A DNA stretch of 64,000 nt from Lineus longissimus (GCF_910592395.1 NC_088313.1:1616501-1680500), one strand, 5' to 3'. Positions 10,364 through 24,600 are shown, counted from the first letter of the stretch. Translations and numbers: made by a program. The notes: generated from the sequence alone by a model not told the origin.

Positions 10364-13300
10364 TGGTGTTCTGTCACTGCCATCACAACCAACCCTACAA
10401 AACAGTCAAGAGGCGTTCATCGTGGAGATTTACATTGTGTCATCGGAAACTTGAAATGACTTAAAATTATCAAGTGGGTGTACTGATAGACACAAAAGCG
10501 TACATGGCCTTTCAGATTTAACAATAAATAGAATGAGATGGATCAGTAAGAACACGGAGGTTAAGGGTTGTCGTCATCCGTTATATTCGCCCGTCAAAAG
10601 CCTGAGCAACATTCCTTTTATAACGCGATAACCGTCAGCCTCTGCATGTTTCTCATCGGAGGTCAGAAGCTCGACAGTTTCAATGTTGTCATATCTAAAT
10701 TTAGAATTTCGAAGAAGGTCGAAAGAGTTATTGGCAATTAATCAAGATTTTGCTGATATTGGGTCGTTTAGACAAGTTCCGATTATTTAGGCGGACGCAT
10801 GAGTGCCCTACCACCAGCTAACCTGTCAGAAAGGTACTTTGCGAATCACACCCCGTGCAGGGGTTGCCGGCAGAAAGCGGAAGGTCAAGTACATTCGTCA
10901 CGATGCCTTGGCGACCCCGCAGTAATTGGGGGATGCTTTTCAAAATACGCTTCTTCATCGTTGCAATGAAAGTGATATCCGTCGTCGGATTACTTCGAAA
11001 GATGATTCATACTTCGAAATTGACATAACGTGCTTGAATCTTCCGGCTGCTGCAATTGTAATGTTTTTTAACTTCAGCTCACAAGAAGTAAAATTTTAAA
11101 AGGTTCCTGTAAAAATAACGTTGATTTTTATTGATACTAAACTGCTTACGAAGTAGATTTTCGAAGTCTTTTTTTATTCCACACGATATATTCCGTTTTT
11201 GTGTTGAGAAATGAATTAAGTCGCTGTTCATCATAAACATCATCGTCGGGAATATTTCAGTCACGAAAATACCTTTCCGTGTGAATTTGTGATCGCCTTA
11301 TAAGCAGTTAATTTAGACGCCTAGACACGTTCTCATGTTGCATGAGAACTCATCTAGCATGTCAAAGACATTGTCTCGCTTGCCATCATCATGCCAATTA
11401 TACATCCGTGGTGCTGGCTCAGAATGATCTTTGCATAGTCTCGAGCATAAATAAAGCTACCAGTTTAAGAGCACAGTAATCAAACTAAAGAAATATTCAC
11501 GGCATTCTGCTGCAATAGGCAAGACTTAAAGAAGTTCATCATTTGGCTTGACATGAATTTCTCCCACACTGAAAACAAGGTTCCAACCACATCGATGTTA
11601 CACATGAACCATCCGTTCACTGAACCACCGGCTCATTGATGAACATGACGTCACCCAGTCTCCAAAGCAGCGATGAGATTCAAGTATATTCTTTCTGAAA
11701 GTATTGGCTTTAGAATGTACGCCAATGACGATCAAACATCGTGGTCATTCCTTGTTAAACATTCTCACGACAATCTTCCTCCCAGAACGAATATTAAATT
11801 CATTGTGATTGGAGGCAAATTCATCAACGTGTTCTAAGAAAAATCGTGCTGACATCCAAACTAAACTGACAAAAAATCGTGCCCGGGTAAATTGGTTGCT
11901 TACTTCGAGATAATTCCCATAGGTCAGGTGTCACAGGTAAACAACAATTCTGATTAGGTAGCTGTGTACACTTCATAAGTTGAATTGGTTGCTTTACGTC
12001 CATCCTGACATGAAAACCACAAATAGTTGTCAGGGATATTTTGTTGTGAGACGTTGTGAGTTGGTAATGAAGTCTCAATTCATGGCCTTACCGTCACCAT
12101 CGACATTGCCATCACATGACGATTCGATTCAACCTGATCTTGTCAATTTCCATCATGTTGACGTCCACTAAAAATTAAACTAGCCGTAACTAATCAAAAT
12201 AATAAATTGACTTTATACACTGCCACAGTTGGTGACCCATTCGTGTTGTGATTGATTCTCTGAACAACTTGAAAATTTCATATTGACTTGGTTAGATATC
12301 ACAGTTGGCCAGCATTGATAGTGTCAAGTAAGGCAGGGATTATTTATCTGAATCACAACAGGGAGTTATATATATTGAAAACTCGACCCTGGCAGGTCCA
12401 AGATTGATTGAATTCAAGATTTGACTGACATACTATATTGACTTCTCTTGCGAAAAATTGATAACCCTGGCGATGGCCGTGACGAATAATAGGGCGAACT
12501 CTAAAAGTCAAACAATACTGACCATATTTGATTAGGCGGAGAAAAATGTCAATTGCTATAGACAGAGCAGTAGTGTTCCGCAGCCAGGTTTTGATGGCGA
12601 GTCAGGATTTGTATCTGTCTATTGCCATGGCGATGGGAACCCGGACTCGCCTCGGAAAAGCTTGCATTATCTTAAAACATTTTCATTTGAATTCACGTCG
12701 GGCCGTATCTGTCGTGTCGTTATTCGGAAATGAATCGGAACAATAACGAATGGCTTACCATGTCATCAATATCTCGTTGGACAACGCATTAGTTTTTTAC
12801 CAATTATCAGAATTATCGGATGCGGCTAAGCTAGTTTCCTTCAGTTCATGGCATCGACAATGCGACTAGTCTGAAATGAGCCTTGTTTTATATTGCCTGA
12901 CAAGGTGATTTTTTTGTCCTTGGCAGTTTGAGATTGTTTTGGCTTATGTGATTTCCGATCCATTCTGAGAGACCAATTCTTCGGACTTCGAACAGAATAT
13001 TAACCTTCTATTTCAGCATCAATCAGTAGAAATATCATGTTGAGGAACTAAGCTGGGATGGTATCGTGTATATGTATGGTTTGTAACAAGGTTAAAAGAT
13101 TATTGATCACTGGCAAGAGTTGAAAATATGACCTCGAAATATTTTCACTGCATAGTCACAATGACAAACATATACGCGAAGTGATTCGTGACGCCATAAT
13201 GACCCTTGTTCTGTGATGAGGCGACCCAAACTCATGTCAAATTGCTCTTTTCGAGATACGGGATAACATCAATGTGAGGTTTCATCATTCTTTGTAAAAA

Positions 13301-16300
13301 TCATAGTCAGCTATATCATGAAGAGTGCATGTTGAAATCTGAAGACTCGCTTATACTTCGTTTTACCTATATAACACTTGCACATACACATCTACAACCC
13401 CGGTTTTGGAGAGTAGGTTTCCGCTGAATTGGGATGTGAGGTCATCGGTTTGTGTTGTCTTGGCAAGTTGACGTTCATTACTATAAATCCAATCTTCCAC
13501 ATCTAGAGCATGCACGGTTGCCTATATTGTGTATTCTCTTCTGACAGATCCTTCTGAGGGTGTCTGGCCAATCATTTTGTCAATGCCGGATATTGACCTC
13601 TCGAGACCCCATCAGATAAATCTGTCAACATGCAGTACGGTATATTGCCGAGGAATCTTTGGTATTGACCAAAGGTGAACGCCTGGAAAGCTGCGGCCAC
13701 ATCTCCGATAGATATAACGTAGCCAAGTCTTCGTCTCAGTCTGATCGGAGGCGTCAGGACCATTCAGGAATTGATCTGTTTGCATCAGAATTAATATCAA
13801 TGTTAATTAAAACAAGATGGGGGAGCAAGAATGTACATTAACTGTCGACAGAAAACTGTCAGATCATTTCATTAGAAAACGTCAAGGAAAATAATGTAAA
13901 CGCAAGGAATACACATGGAATTTGAAACACCCTGTACCTTAGCTGCTCCTATTGTCCAGCAAATTTCCGCCATGCATAACAAAATGAACGCCACGAGAGA
14001 GAATAAAGAAGCGTCACCTACTTTTCTCGCCAGACAAGCCTTTTGTGTAATCAATCAAATGCATGGAAAAGAAGCTACCAGAATCAGTTTTAGCCCGTCT
14101 TTTTTTCAGGCAAAAAGATTCTTCGGCAGAGAAGGAAACATGTTGGATGTCTTCAGTGATGAAGGTGCGGAATGTCGGACGGAGAACTTGGTCATGACTA
14201 AATAATTAACGTAAATTTTTGCAACGAGTTACTGAGAGATTATGTGAGTTTACACTCGGCTTTCTGGGATGAAAGGTAATTCATCTTGTGGACAATAGGT
14301 TTATTTCTAACAACCATTAATTTGGCTGATACTACGGTTCTAATATGGAGCCTGAATTCTAGGGAGTGGGAGTGGTGAAATCTGCACGATTTAAAGGAAT
14401 CCCTACTTGAAATTTGTCACTTAAGTTATTAGTAACTGCATTAAGTGATTTCATAAAAAGTAAACGTGTTACGTAATTCGACCAAGTGCCTCATTAGTGG
14501 CATAAGATGTATCAGATAAAAGCCCATCCCGCCAAGATATCTTAAAGTGTTTCTTTATCGGTTTCCTTTAACATTCAACCACGCTGTATCCTGAGATAAA
14601 GGTTCTCGGTTGAAATATCTCGTCCGATGATAGCACGAAGAAATCAATTATAAGTTTGAGTATCCCGGTTGTAAGACTTGGGTTATGTTTCTTGGTGATA
14701 ATGAGCTGGTTTGACACTAAGAATGATTTCTGATACTGATGCATTGCTCGGTGCGTGGAGCTTGTCAATTCTGATAATTCGTCAACCTGTTCAAGGCCGG
14801 TCGACAACGGAAGTTCGGGTTGCTCATTTGCTAACACTGATGAACCAAACTCGATGAAGTGTCGATGATTTCGCTTGAATTTAGAGTTATCTGAGGCTGG
14901 ACAGCTTGTTGGCCTTGGAACGAGTGGTGTAATCTACCCAAGAACTGTAATCAGGAACATTTACGTTTACAAATTTGGCAATCTCTTAAGAGTAACGTGC
15001 CCTCTGATGGCGCCCACCCATGTAAACAACCCGATATCCAAGTGATTTATTCAAATATGAGGCGTAATAGCCTCTTGTTGATTAACTAAATGTAATCTAC
15101 ATGTATGTAGGCTAGGTCACAGAGATTCATCAATTTCAACCAACGAATAAACAAACACAATTAGGTTAATATTCATTTCACGAAATGAAATCGATTAGAT
15201 ACGAGGAGGCGGTGATCAATAGGTGAAAATGTTGTACACTTGAGCCAAATAGGTTATTGATTGTGTTGCCCGACGTTGGATGATTGACGCCTGTGCAAAC
15301 GAAATGCAAGTCCCCACGGAATCCAAGTCCGGTCCTTTTGTTAAAGTGAAAAGAGTCGCCGAGTTCCTTTGTTGAAGATTATGTAGCTGAACCTAACCAA
15401 ACCATTAACCACATTCGTTGACAATATTCAACTATTGTATGGGGTCCTGCATTCTTTGGACGTCCATTCCTTTTAGACCGGGGTCAAATACTTCCTCGAT
15501 CACTCCGAGCTTCAGATGCTTCGAGGACGTTTTTATACTCTGTAGGAACACGATACTACGTGGAAATCCGGTCATAAGACAACAATTCATAAAGAGAACT
15601 CGAAGTTTCTGTCTGAGCATTAAACTTTGCCATGAAGAGATAAAAACACAGTTTTCCCGATATTGCCTTGAAACTGCTTTAACCTCCTGCGCTTCTCTCG
15701 TCGATGACTCTCAACATGCCCAGTGCCGGCTGCGCCTTCTCCAGAAGCTGTATAGTGGGATCATCATATCGCACGATTAGTCGTGACGTGTCGGTCTCTG
15801 CCGGTGTCGCGCATTGATAGATACCCAAGCCTTGAAAACGGGCGATGTGACTCGATCATCTTCTCTTCAGATTTCGTCAACTTTAAATCAAGTTCACGTC
15901 GGATCGTATATATATTTAATCAACTTTGTTACTTTGCAATCTCGTCGAAGGAACAACTAAACAGTTTTCTCGAGTTCAATTACGTCATTTGCTCTTTTTA
16001 ACGCTAAAGCAATCAACGCGACCATATTTTGTGGTATAATTTCTCGATTGCGTTTTTACCTATCGATATATTTACCTTTCTTTGTCGTTGTAAGAAATAG
16101 TGACGGCATATAAGTGGACATCCTTGTCAATAGGGCCAGTTCGTTCGAATTTTGGACATGGTTAATTCATCCTTCTTCGAACTGTCTTAATATATGTCAG
16201 TCTAGTTGGAACTAAGATCTGCTGCATTAACAGTACTTGCCGACTGTCGAGGCACTATATTCTTGGAATTAATGGTCTTGGGAACCGGCGGTTGATATTC

Positions 16301-16486
16301 ATCTGATCAGGTAAGACAGTTTTTCCACTATTTACCATAAACATCAGTTTTCGCGTTTGCGTTTTGCATGATCTCTTCAATTGGACAGCTGCCTGAAAGA
16401 GTAAAAACCTGAACAACACAAGAAGGAGAACAATTTGTTGTTTAAATCAGAGCTACTTGATTGGTTGTGCACTGTATGAATGAAAT
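10364..16486. other. Intergenic, no gene recognised
   Basis: About 6.1 kb with only short open frames; the longest is 120 codons at 15418-15780 on the plus strand, without a known domain. On the minus strand near 13950-14030 an open hydrophobic segment (SLFSLVAFILLCMAEICW) ends at an AAG|GTACAG donor-like site and could be a membrane-protein exon, but I cannot link it to a gene. Confidence 0.35.
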
Positions 16487-16495
16487 ATAGAATTA

Positions 16496-16739
16496 GGCCG
16501 GGTCTATTTGGCAAGCCGCTCGCCGAACAGGCATCTTTTTTTGTCCTGTTTGGAGAGCCGCTTGCCAAACAGCACTAAAAAGCCACCCTGTTCGGCCAGC
16601 CGGGCTTGCCAAACAGGTAAAAAATCTACCCTCTTTGGCGAGCTGGAGACTTTACTTTAATATTAATGAGTTCGGCTCTCCATTCAGGACAAGAAAAAGT
16701 CGTTGTTTGGTAAGCCGGGCTTGCCAAGTAGTCACTTCC
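16496..16739 (+). mobile_element. 244-bp MITE, family C, copy 1
   Basis: Starts GGCCGGGTCTATTTGGCAAG and ends with the complement of GGAAGTGACTACTTGGCAAG, giving imperfect inverted ends of about 20 bp. It is flanked by a perfect 9-bp target duplication ATAGAATTA (16487-16495 and 16740-16748). Its interior is full of TTTGGCAAGC and GGCGAGC motifs in both orientations and will fold strongly. A 9-bp duplication with GG-starting ends suits Mutator-like or Merlin-type transposons. No protein is encoded. Confidence 0.88.
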
Positions 16740-16748
16740 ATAGAATTA

Positions 16749-17509
16749 TACTACTACGTGTGGTAGCCCAGTTGTTATCAGTTAATGATAAAGCCGGGGT
16801 AGATGTACTGCCGTGTACTTTGTTATCGTGGCTAGCCGTGATACATTGGCCGTGATATCGTTATTTCCATCACCCTTTACGGTTTTTCAAAAGCTCAAAA
16901 ACTTTCTTACTCTACCGGGGTAGTTTCCCCGACTGTCGTTTACGGAAAAGCGAAAATGACCATGCGTTCACGACTTTTTGTGTATGGTATATCCATGTAA
17001 TGTCCGTATACGTGACCATGGCAAATCTTACAAATCTCACTTTAAAGATACGGAAAATGAATGATATTATGTTATTTATTTAAAAGACTCTGCTATCACA
17101 ATGCTATCTTCCGCTACGATGCGATCAGTCAATCCACTCCTTCGTAATCACGTCACAATGCACTGAGAGAAAACCCAATGCCAAATTCATCCGCTTTCTT
17201 GATTAACTGAGAAAAAAAATCACGAATCTGGTTGCGTGGGTATTGAACTCTTCGCGTTGCTGAGACAGCTTGTCAAACCATTCACTCGATCGATATTTGT
17301 AAATTTCAACAGCATACGTCTTAAGTTTCCCGATCTCATGAACGCTTAGCTTTATGAGGACTGATTCGGAAGCATAAAAAAGAATTTAGTTGGTTTGCGA
17401 AGATTGATGTGATCCGAGCTGTATTAAAGCGCGATAGAGCAATGTAAAGCGAAAAGTCGTTCTAGTTCACTGATGCGTGCGACCTTCATCCAGTGTGAGA
17501 CCCGCCGTT
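16749..17509. other. Spacer between two inverted family C MITEs
   Basis: About 760 bp without a recognised gene. The flanking MITEs are in opposite orientation, but their different 9-bp target duplications show that they inserted separately and do not bound one larger transposon. Confidence 0.5.
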
Positions 17510-17518
17510 TTATTTTTT

Positions 17519-17762
17519 GGAAGTGACTACTTGGCAAGCCCGGCTTACCAAACAGCGACTTTTTCTTGTCCTGAATGGAGAGTCGAACTCATTAATATTA
17601 AAGTAAAGTCTCCAGCTCGCCAAACAGGGTAGATTTTTTACCTGTTTGGCAAGCCCGGCTGGCCGAAAAGAATGGCTTTTTAGTGCTGTTTGGCAAGCGG
17701 CTCTCCAAACAGGACAAAAAAAGATGCCTGTTCGGCGAGCGGCTTGCCAAATAGACCCGGCC
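17519..17762 (-). mobile_element. 244-bp MITE, family C, copy 2
   Basis: Same length and ends as copy 1, in reverse orientation. The 9-bp target duplication is TTATTTTTT (17510-17518) against TTATTTTGT (17763-17771), 8 of 9 matching. Open frames running across it are by-products of its repetitive sequence. Confidence 0.86.
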
Positions 17763-17771
17763 TTATTTTGT

Positions 17772-20744
17772 ATATTGAATGATAACATCTTTAACATTGT
17801 CTTTTGGACGTATAAACCAACAATCGATGTATATAGTTCAGCGAGATATACCTCTGTTTCCACACAGTTATGTACACCAAGGGCAGGAGAGAAAAACTGC
17901 TGGACATTGGGCCCAAACCATTTCCATCCGACCCCGCCACTTCTTACTCCCAGAAAACGAGTTGGGTACGGAATTAATGTGAGAACTATATTGAGTCTAC
18001 GTTCATCTACACGTAGGCTATTTGAAAGGAATCATGATTCCTGCTTCTTGCTCTCTACAATAACAAGTTCTAGTGAGTAATATCAAAAATACTAAGAATA
18101 TGACACGTATACCAAGTATATCGCCACGTACCACCAGATCTCGCCGAAGAATAGCAGCACTATTACGGTGAAGCCTCTCTTTCCTGACTGACATGAAGGT
18201 AAAATGGACGAATAGAGGGTCCACTTTCGGCACGTTCTCTTCTGACCGGTTTGCTGAACCTATAACTGAGCCACAGACTTGTCGATAAAATGTCAGATCT
18301 CTCCACTTCCTTTCAAAAACTCACGTCAATGTCTCTTTATTCGACACGAACATGTAGCTGATATCAACCTTGCATGATTGACATATAATCAGCGTCGGTT
18401 AATCTCTGGAATAACACGACTTACCGGTGTCTGGGCAGTCGCCCCTCGAGGAGGTCATCAACCGGTGAATTATTGGAGATTCTGGTGGAATTTTCATTAT
18501 TTTACCAAGTTTTGTTCCTTTCCAGCGGAGTGTGAACTAACTACATGTTAGAGTTATTCACATTGCGATGGTTGGTCAATCTTTGGGGAGGGGCTCTTGG
18601 AAAATTGTATGGAATGGTCGAAGTTTATGTTCTGGACCAGCTTGCTTCTAAAGGTCAAATACGAGGTCGAATTTGATCAGAACCCCAAACCCGCTTCTTC
18701 ACTGCAACAACTCGTACAATGTCTGTCAAATGCAGTCCAAAGCTTTCGATATCCTGAAGATATACCTGGAATTGATTGGCACATAATCAAAGTTAATCCC
18801 AGCACTATCTGACGGTGTTCGTGCCTGAGTAGTCGCTCTTCACGGGGAGGTCAGTAGTTAGTCGAGTGGTGACAGACTGTGTCAGTACCTTCGTGAGCAC
18901 ATCTACGTATTTTGTCACACTTGATCAATATCACGCTCCTTCAGTGTGAGCTTTCGAATGAGACAGGAGCACTCAAATGAAACGTATGGTTGTTATCTTG
19001 TCACGCTTCATGCTTTTCTTTAACTTCTAGCGGAGTTATTTTACACCATGCAGGGTTTCCAATGAGATGGGTAAGTATTCATATTGTACTCTTGTTGTCA
19101 TTGTTACAGGTGTCCTGTTCCAATCAGAAAAAGAGAAACCCACTGCAGGGTGGTCTTTGAAAACGCCTATTGGTGCGCCGAGCAATTGTTTTATAGAATA
19201 TTATAAACCTTCTTTGGTTCCGAATCTAATTGAGGAATCGGGCGAAGTAATGTGAAAGACAGCTGGTAATTGACAGTCTTTGGTCAAGCTGGATATTAAC
19301 CGGGGACACTCAATGTCCATCCGGTGTCACCCGGTGTATTCCGGCTGCTGGTTCTTCCCTGCATTGTCCCCCGTTGGAAATATTGTTGTGATGATTACAT
19401 TTACTGACAGTGTTAGCGTGCTGTGGCCGAGCCAAACCTTTATCCTCTTTCTGACGAACTAAAGCGAATGCCATTGTATTTTCTGATTCGTCTGTCTGGG
19501 GAGTTCTCCAATAACAATTATAGTTACCACCAGGTGCAATGAACTCGTCAAGCAAATAGACCCTGAGGGCATTGTACTATAATAATATCTTATGAGAGAC
19601 AGTCAGCGAAAGTTGGGTGCATCAGATGAGCTTAGGTCTCGATGGTGAAAGCGAAAGTTGGGTGCATCAGAGGAGCTTAGGTCTCGATGGTGTGATTAGC
19701 GTACGTTTGCACTAAATATGATTGCGAGTTCACATGCGGCAGTCTAACTAGAGCCAGAGTATTTCAATAAATGATTGCTGTAGCTCTTTCCACTGAATGT
19801 AATTTTGCTTGAATCGCAAAGCGCATGCGACATCGCAAAGCAAAAGCTTTTGTTAGTTCGGTTTGCCTGAAGTGAGGCATAAAATAGCAAACCCGTGACA
19901 CGTTTCGGCTTTGTTATATTACGCTGCTGTGCATATAGATTTTAAGCAGATGAATTCTCAATCCGTCGGTCAACAGCAGACAAAGCTGTGTCTCTAAGAA
20001 GCATTCCCTTCATATAGCAAGCTCATTCCTCATCAAGAGACAATCATAAAGGGGAGTGTCTTCATATCCAGATTCTAGAAATGCGTCACGACTGGCTTTC
20101 CGACTTATAGACCTAACATTGAAGAATACGAGATATGGCCACTATCTTAAGTTACCAGAAGACGGGTTGGTCTACGCAAGCGTTGTGGAATGGCGTGATG
20201 TTTCGTGTGAGTGTCTATTAGAGTTGAAATAGCCATTATTGTAGTGGGACTGGCGCCGCTCGACCGGCGTTAATTAGTCGACACAGAAAGGTTAGCCATC
20301 TCACCACAGGTAATCCGGTGGGATGTTCATGTATTGAGGTTCTTCACTGACGTCACATGATGACGTTTCCAGCCTCAACCGAAATCCACCCAATTTTCCA
20401 TCTTTGTTCGTTTTAAAATGACAATGGTGGGAAAAAACGAGATGCAAGGGGGACGGTGGTTGGTGTGAGGTGACAGGGGGCATCCTGGACTAACATACCA
20501 TACCAGTCGCTACAATGAACAACTCGAATTTTTAGTTCCAGCCTCACCCGAAATTCACCCCATTTTCCATCTTTGTAGCGACTGGTATGGCATGTATAGG
20601 AGAGACCCTATTTGCGAATTCGTGAAACTTGATCTTAAAAGCTATGGGCTAAATTATCGATCTTTTTGTAACTTTAGGTACCTAGTCTGGTCTGACTTCA
20701 TTTTGACTAACTCGGCCTCTGAGATTGCAAATTCTCCTTAACAG
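17772..20744. other. Intergenic with minor repeats
   Basis: No recognised gene. It contains the 45-bp tandem duplication at 19605-19694. Near 20366-20590 a CCAGCCTCA(A/C)CCGAAAT block is repeated directly, and an 18-bp inverted repeat CCATACCAGTCGCTACAA lies within the same 230 bp. Short open frames here, such as 18597-18812, show no family resemblance. Confidence 0.4.
19605..19694 (+). repeat. 45-bp tandem duplication
   Basis: Two near-identical units start AGCGAAAGTTGGGTGCATCA at 19605 and 19650. They differ at a few bases (GATGAG/GAGGAG), so the duplication is recent but not brand new. No coding context. Confidence 0.85.
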
Positions 20745-20963
20745 GCTCTAAGGAACTGCGCCCGTCTTATCACAGTCTTTCCAAAGTCTGTGGCTTTATT
20801 AAAGTGGGGTTCAGACAGTCTGACCCTTGACATCCCTAGGTTGAGACCAATATTACAAAGTCTGCAGAACTTATCATACCTTTCTTTAGTGTCTGCAGCC
20901 GACATTGGGGATGTCGTTGAATTAAAAAACACAAAATCTCTTAGGGACAAACATCAACCTTAA
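20745..20963 (+). CDS. Candidate terminal coding exon with LRR-like pattern
   Basis: An open stretch of 72 codons follows an acceptor-like TTCTCCTTAACAG ending at 20744 and stops at TAA 20961-20963. The peptide contains LTLDIPRLRPILQSLQNLSY, with leucine spacing like leucine-rich repeats. No ATG starts it, so it would have to be the last exon of a spliced gene, and no upstream exon was identified. The minus strand is also open here, which weakens the case. An LRR or NLR fragment is a guess. Confidence 0.2.
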   Translation, partial: ALRNCARLITVFPKSVALLKWGSDSLTLDIPRLRPILQSLQNLSYLSLVSAADIGDVVELKNTKSLRDKHQP

Positions 20964-21182
20964 CCAGACACGATATCTGCCAAGAAATCTCTGGAGAAAA
21001 CACATGCACTTTGAAAAATCTATGATGGCACTTGAGGCAACATGGGTATCAGGTGTTCACAAATTTATTGTTCTTAACTTGTTTAAGTGAGAAGCCCGAC
21101 TATAGAAATATTGACGTATCCTCGAGGGTTTCTCTAACCTGGCTCCGACAAGAAATCCGCCGTGATATCTCAGTCCAACCTT

Positions 21183-21668
21183 ACAAAGTAGAAACTAAGG
21201 ATGAAAACATCATCTCCTGCTATGAAGTTTAAACAGGATATTTCAATGATATAATTATCTAAAGTCAAGTAAACCAACACGATCTGTTGAACTGCTCGCT
21301 AAAGGCTCGTTCCATCGATAGATTTTTTTGTTGTTGTTTTTTTTTTTTTTTTTTTTGTTAAGCGCCTTTGAACGGCCCAATATAGGACTGATAAGGGCGC
21401 TATATAAATGTGATACAGATAGATAGATAGATGCTACAAAGTAGAAACCAAGCATGAAAACAGCATCTCCTGCTACGAAGTTTAAACAGGATATTTCAAG
21501 GATATAATCTAAGGTCAGGTAAACCAACACTGTTGAACTGTTCGCTAAGGGTTCGTTCCATCGATTTTTTTTTCTTTTTTTTTTTTTTTTGTTAAGCGCC
21601 TTTGAACGGCCCAATATAGGACTGATAAGGGCGCTATATAAATGTGATACATAGATAGATAGATAGAT
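21183..21668 (+). repeat. Tandem duplication (253-bp offset) with LINE/SINE-type 3' tails
   Basis: The block starting ACAAAGTAGAAAC at 21183 is repeated at 21436. Each unit ends with a long T-run, then GTTAAGCGCCTTTGAACGGC, then GGGCGCTATATAAATGTGAT and a (GATA) microsatellite (21357-21432 and 21591-21668). The GCGC(T/C)..ATATAAATG motif plus microsatellite is a common 3' end of invertebrate non-LTR retrotransposons and their SINE partners. No reverse transcriptase is present. Confidence 0.75.
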
Positions 21669-24600
21669 GCCATACGAACACCGAATTGACTATATTTACG
21701 TCAAAACATGACATTTCCATTACTGTAATTTCATTGGTTCTGTTTTGCTATACGTGCGAGAAGTCACATCCTTTTGAATTTTGGGCGGCTTTATGTCGTC
21801 CAAGCTTGTAACATAAGAAACGTGAGCAGCACACTGGTGATTATGTCCAAGGTCGTATCGATATATCCTATAATCTAGTAAAAACTGCTTAGCAGTTTGA
21901 TGATGTTTGCAAGGGACGAAAATCACGCATTTGGCCTCCCGGCAATGCAGTGGTCTAAGAATAATATCACATTCCATTCACGATATTACCTGGCCAGGAT
22001 ACGCTGCCGCGGGGCTGAGATTTCCATTATAATGTACAGAGATGAAATGAAGTTTGGTCTTTGTGATTCTCTGCAGTAGGTTATCAGACTGCATACCATC
22101 TGCAGTGCGAACGATTCCACACGTTCTAGTCTGTGTAAAGTCGTAATTCGCCAAATGAAATCGTGAAAATGTTATTTTTCAGAAATATTCGTGAACCGCA
22201 TTATCGATACCGGTAGGAGCGAAAATTTAGCGATTTTCAGTTGTCACATTCAGAAGCAACTTCATAGTATGAGAATTCCGCACTCTCCGCATTTGTAATT
22301 TTCAGGGATTAAAAAATACCCCCTAAATGATACAACCTTACTGCAATCCGCAGGAGAATTTAAAAATAGAAAAAGGAAGGTTAGGTAAAAAAGGAATCCT
22401 TTGTGGAGAAAGAGTGCTATTATCATTTTGTAAGTTTCAGTTTTTACCTCGGAAGAGAACATGATGCAACAAGAATAAAAAAGTTATTCATCTTTGATAT
22501 AACAAAAGCCACTTACCTATCTAAACCAGAACGTTAGACAAATAAAAGGCAAGCTTCCTTTGTTAAATCTGATAGTTTGCCTTGAAGAATGTTCTATTCA
22601 TAGTGGACGTGCCGTATAAGGCAAAGATATCTTACCAATGACATAATCGCACTCGTCCAGCAACCTGTACATTTTATTATTCCTTTGCCCGAAACTGCCT
22701 TGCCTTGGAGCCATGATCTAGGAAATACGGTCATGAACGGCAATCTGCGTTCACAAACTCCTCCAGTGTGCGTCACATGTACACAAACTCCTCCAGTGTG
22801 CGTCACATGTACACAAACTCCTCCAGTGTGCGTCACATCTCCAAAAGCCTTTAAGTTACAATGGTGTTCTTTTAATATCTGGCATGTCTAAATGAGTTAC
22901 GAAAATTTACTTTGTGAAACACGAATTCATTTTCTGCCGAAGGCAAAAAAATGTTTATATCAGAATGGGATTTGTTTTTCATCATTCGTACTAGGAGGAA
23001 TAAAGCTTGAATTTAGAAATGGATGTAACCTGTCCCCGATGATGATTAGATAAGTTTTTAACCATCACAACAACGGACACGTTTATTTACATGTCGTGAA
23101 TTGACAAATATTGGACATTATCGATAAACCTACAACTTCACCCGGATACAATTTGTTGCATTTTTTCATATCTGATCATCAACTTTTCCCCGTGCGATAT
23201 TTTTTTCTTACTTCTGTACAACGGAACAAGACTTCCGGATAGAAGCAGCGCTTGTTTTTTAAACATGGCCAATTTATTCACGCGTGTGCTCTTTTCTTGT
23301 CAGGCGTTTCCTGGTGGTGGATTAATTAACCTTTGGGCATACTGGGTGTCGTCGCTGAATGCCAATGCCAACTAATTGCCCATTGTTGATTCATAAAGCG
23401 TGAATTAGATGCAACGGCCGGATTTTGTGACAAAACGGCAAAGGTCTCGGAGCATCCCAAAATGGTCGCACAAACACCTTACGATACACCAGCAGAGGAA
23501 ATAGCAAATTAGGGCCAGTTCTGACGAAATCACATTGATGTCAAGCCTCTTTACGTATGAATTGCTTATTGTTTCTTTGAGTTTGGCTTTCTTTCTCCTG
23601 TATTTAGTTGTAAAGCATGTATCCGCAGGGAACAAAGGCTTTTTTAGTGATCTGCCGGTAACTGAAACCTGTATATAGCTTCTTCCAACTTGATATGACG
23701 TCGTCCTGGCCCATATGCCACTGCTAATCTGATGCACCTTTCGTTGTCCTTCTTCATCTGAAGATTATTGCTACCATTATTTTCTTCGGACCGCTGTCTA
23801 ACATAAACTAATCAAACGGCATCGCCAAACTGGCCATGACTGAGCGACAGGCGCAGCGAGATTTGATCGATTCTCATCACAAAAACATAGTGTCTGCAAA
23901 AGTAACAATATGCTTCGACTATATTGCTCATGAGTGCACGACGGTACTGGCCTGAAGGGACTGTGCCGTCCCTGACACATGATAAAGTCCACTTACGATT
24001 CTTTGCGGCAGATTTCCATGACCGCTGTGCCTTTTTTTGTGTCAAAAGCTAGCGTGGGTATATTGGAAGGTGATGGAAGCATGCAAAAACGTCAAGATTT
24101 CTTGTGATTCTCTATTTTGTTTTGATGGTTGTGACAGTTCTTTTAAGATGTCGTGATCAGATCAGTTTTGGGGATTTTAAAGAATATGGGGCCCAATGGA
24201 TCATTATTTTGAACGAAAGACTTGGGTTTTTTGCTGACTTATTTGCCAATTTGCGTGGTTAATGCAAATTTGTAAAAATATTTTTTAACTGACCACCAAG
24301 TTAACAAATTGAATCTGTTAACACAGTGTATGGATGGACGGGGCCTTAAAAGTGGTTGTGTGGTTACATCAGTTTCTATCACTGGTCTTACAATATAGCT
24401 CCCCCCCCCCTCTCACTATTGTTTCGATTAATTTGAAAATAATAGCTAAATGTCCTTCACACGCCCGGAGTATGAGGCACTGTTCAATATTGGAAAGACA
24501 CACTGATAAGCAGTGATCACTCGTCTATTCAATATCTTCCAACCCTGCCGATCAGATATGCACTTTATTGGCTCTCGAATACGTCCAGCTATCTCATATT

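Noticed and set aside
15418-15780. 120-codon plus-strand open frame
   Set aside because: No domain, no promoter or splice evidence; odd composition.
17510-17863. Open frames with repeated Trp/Cys/Arg pattern, also at 28205-28525 and 37314-37607
   Set aside because: They are translations of the 244-bp family C MITE, shared by all copies and not a protein family.
22751-22840. CRISPR-like direct repeats
   Set aside because: Repeats are contiguous without spacers, and the DNA is animal. A minisatellite.
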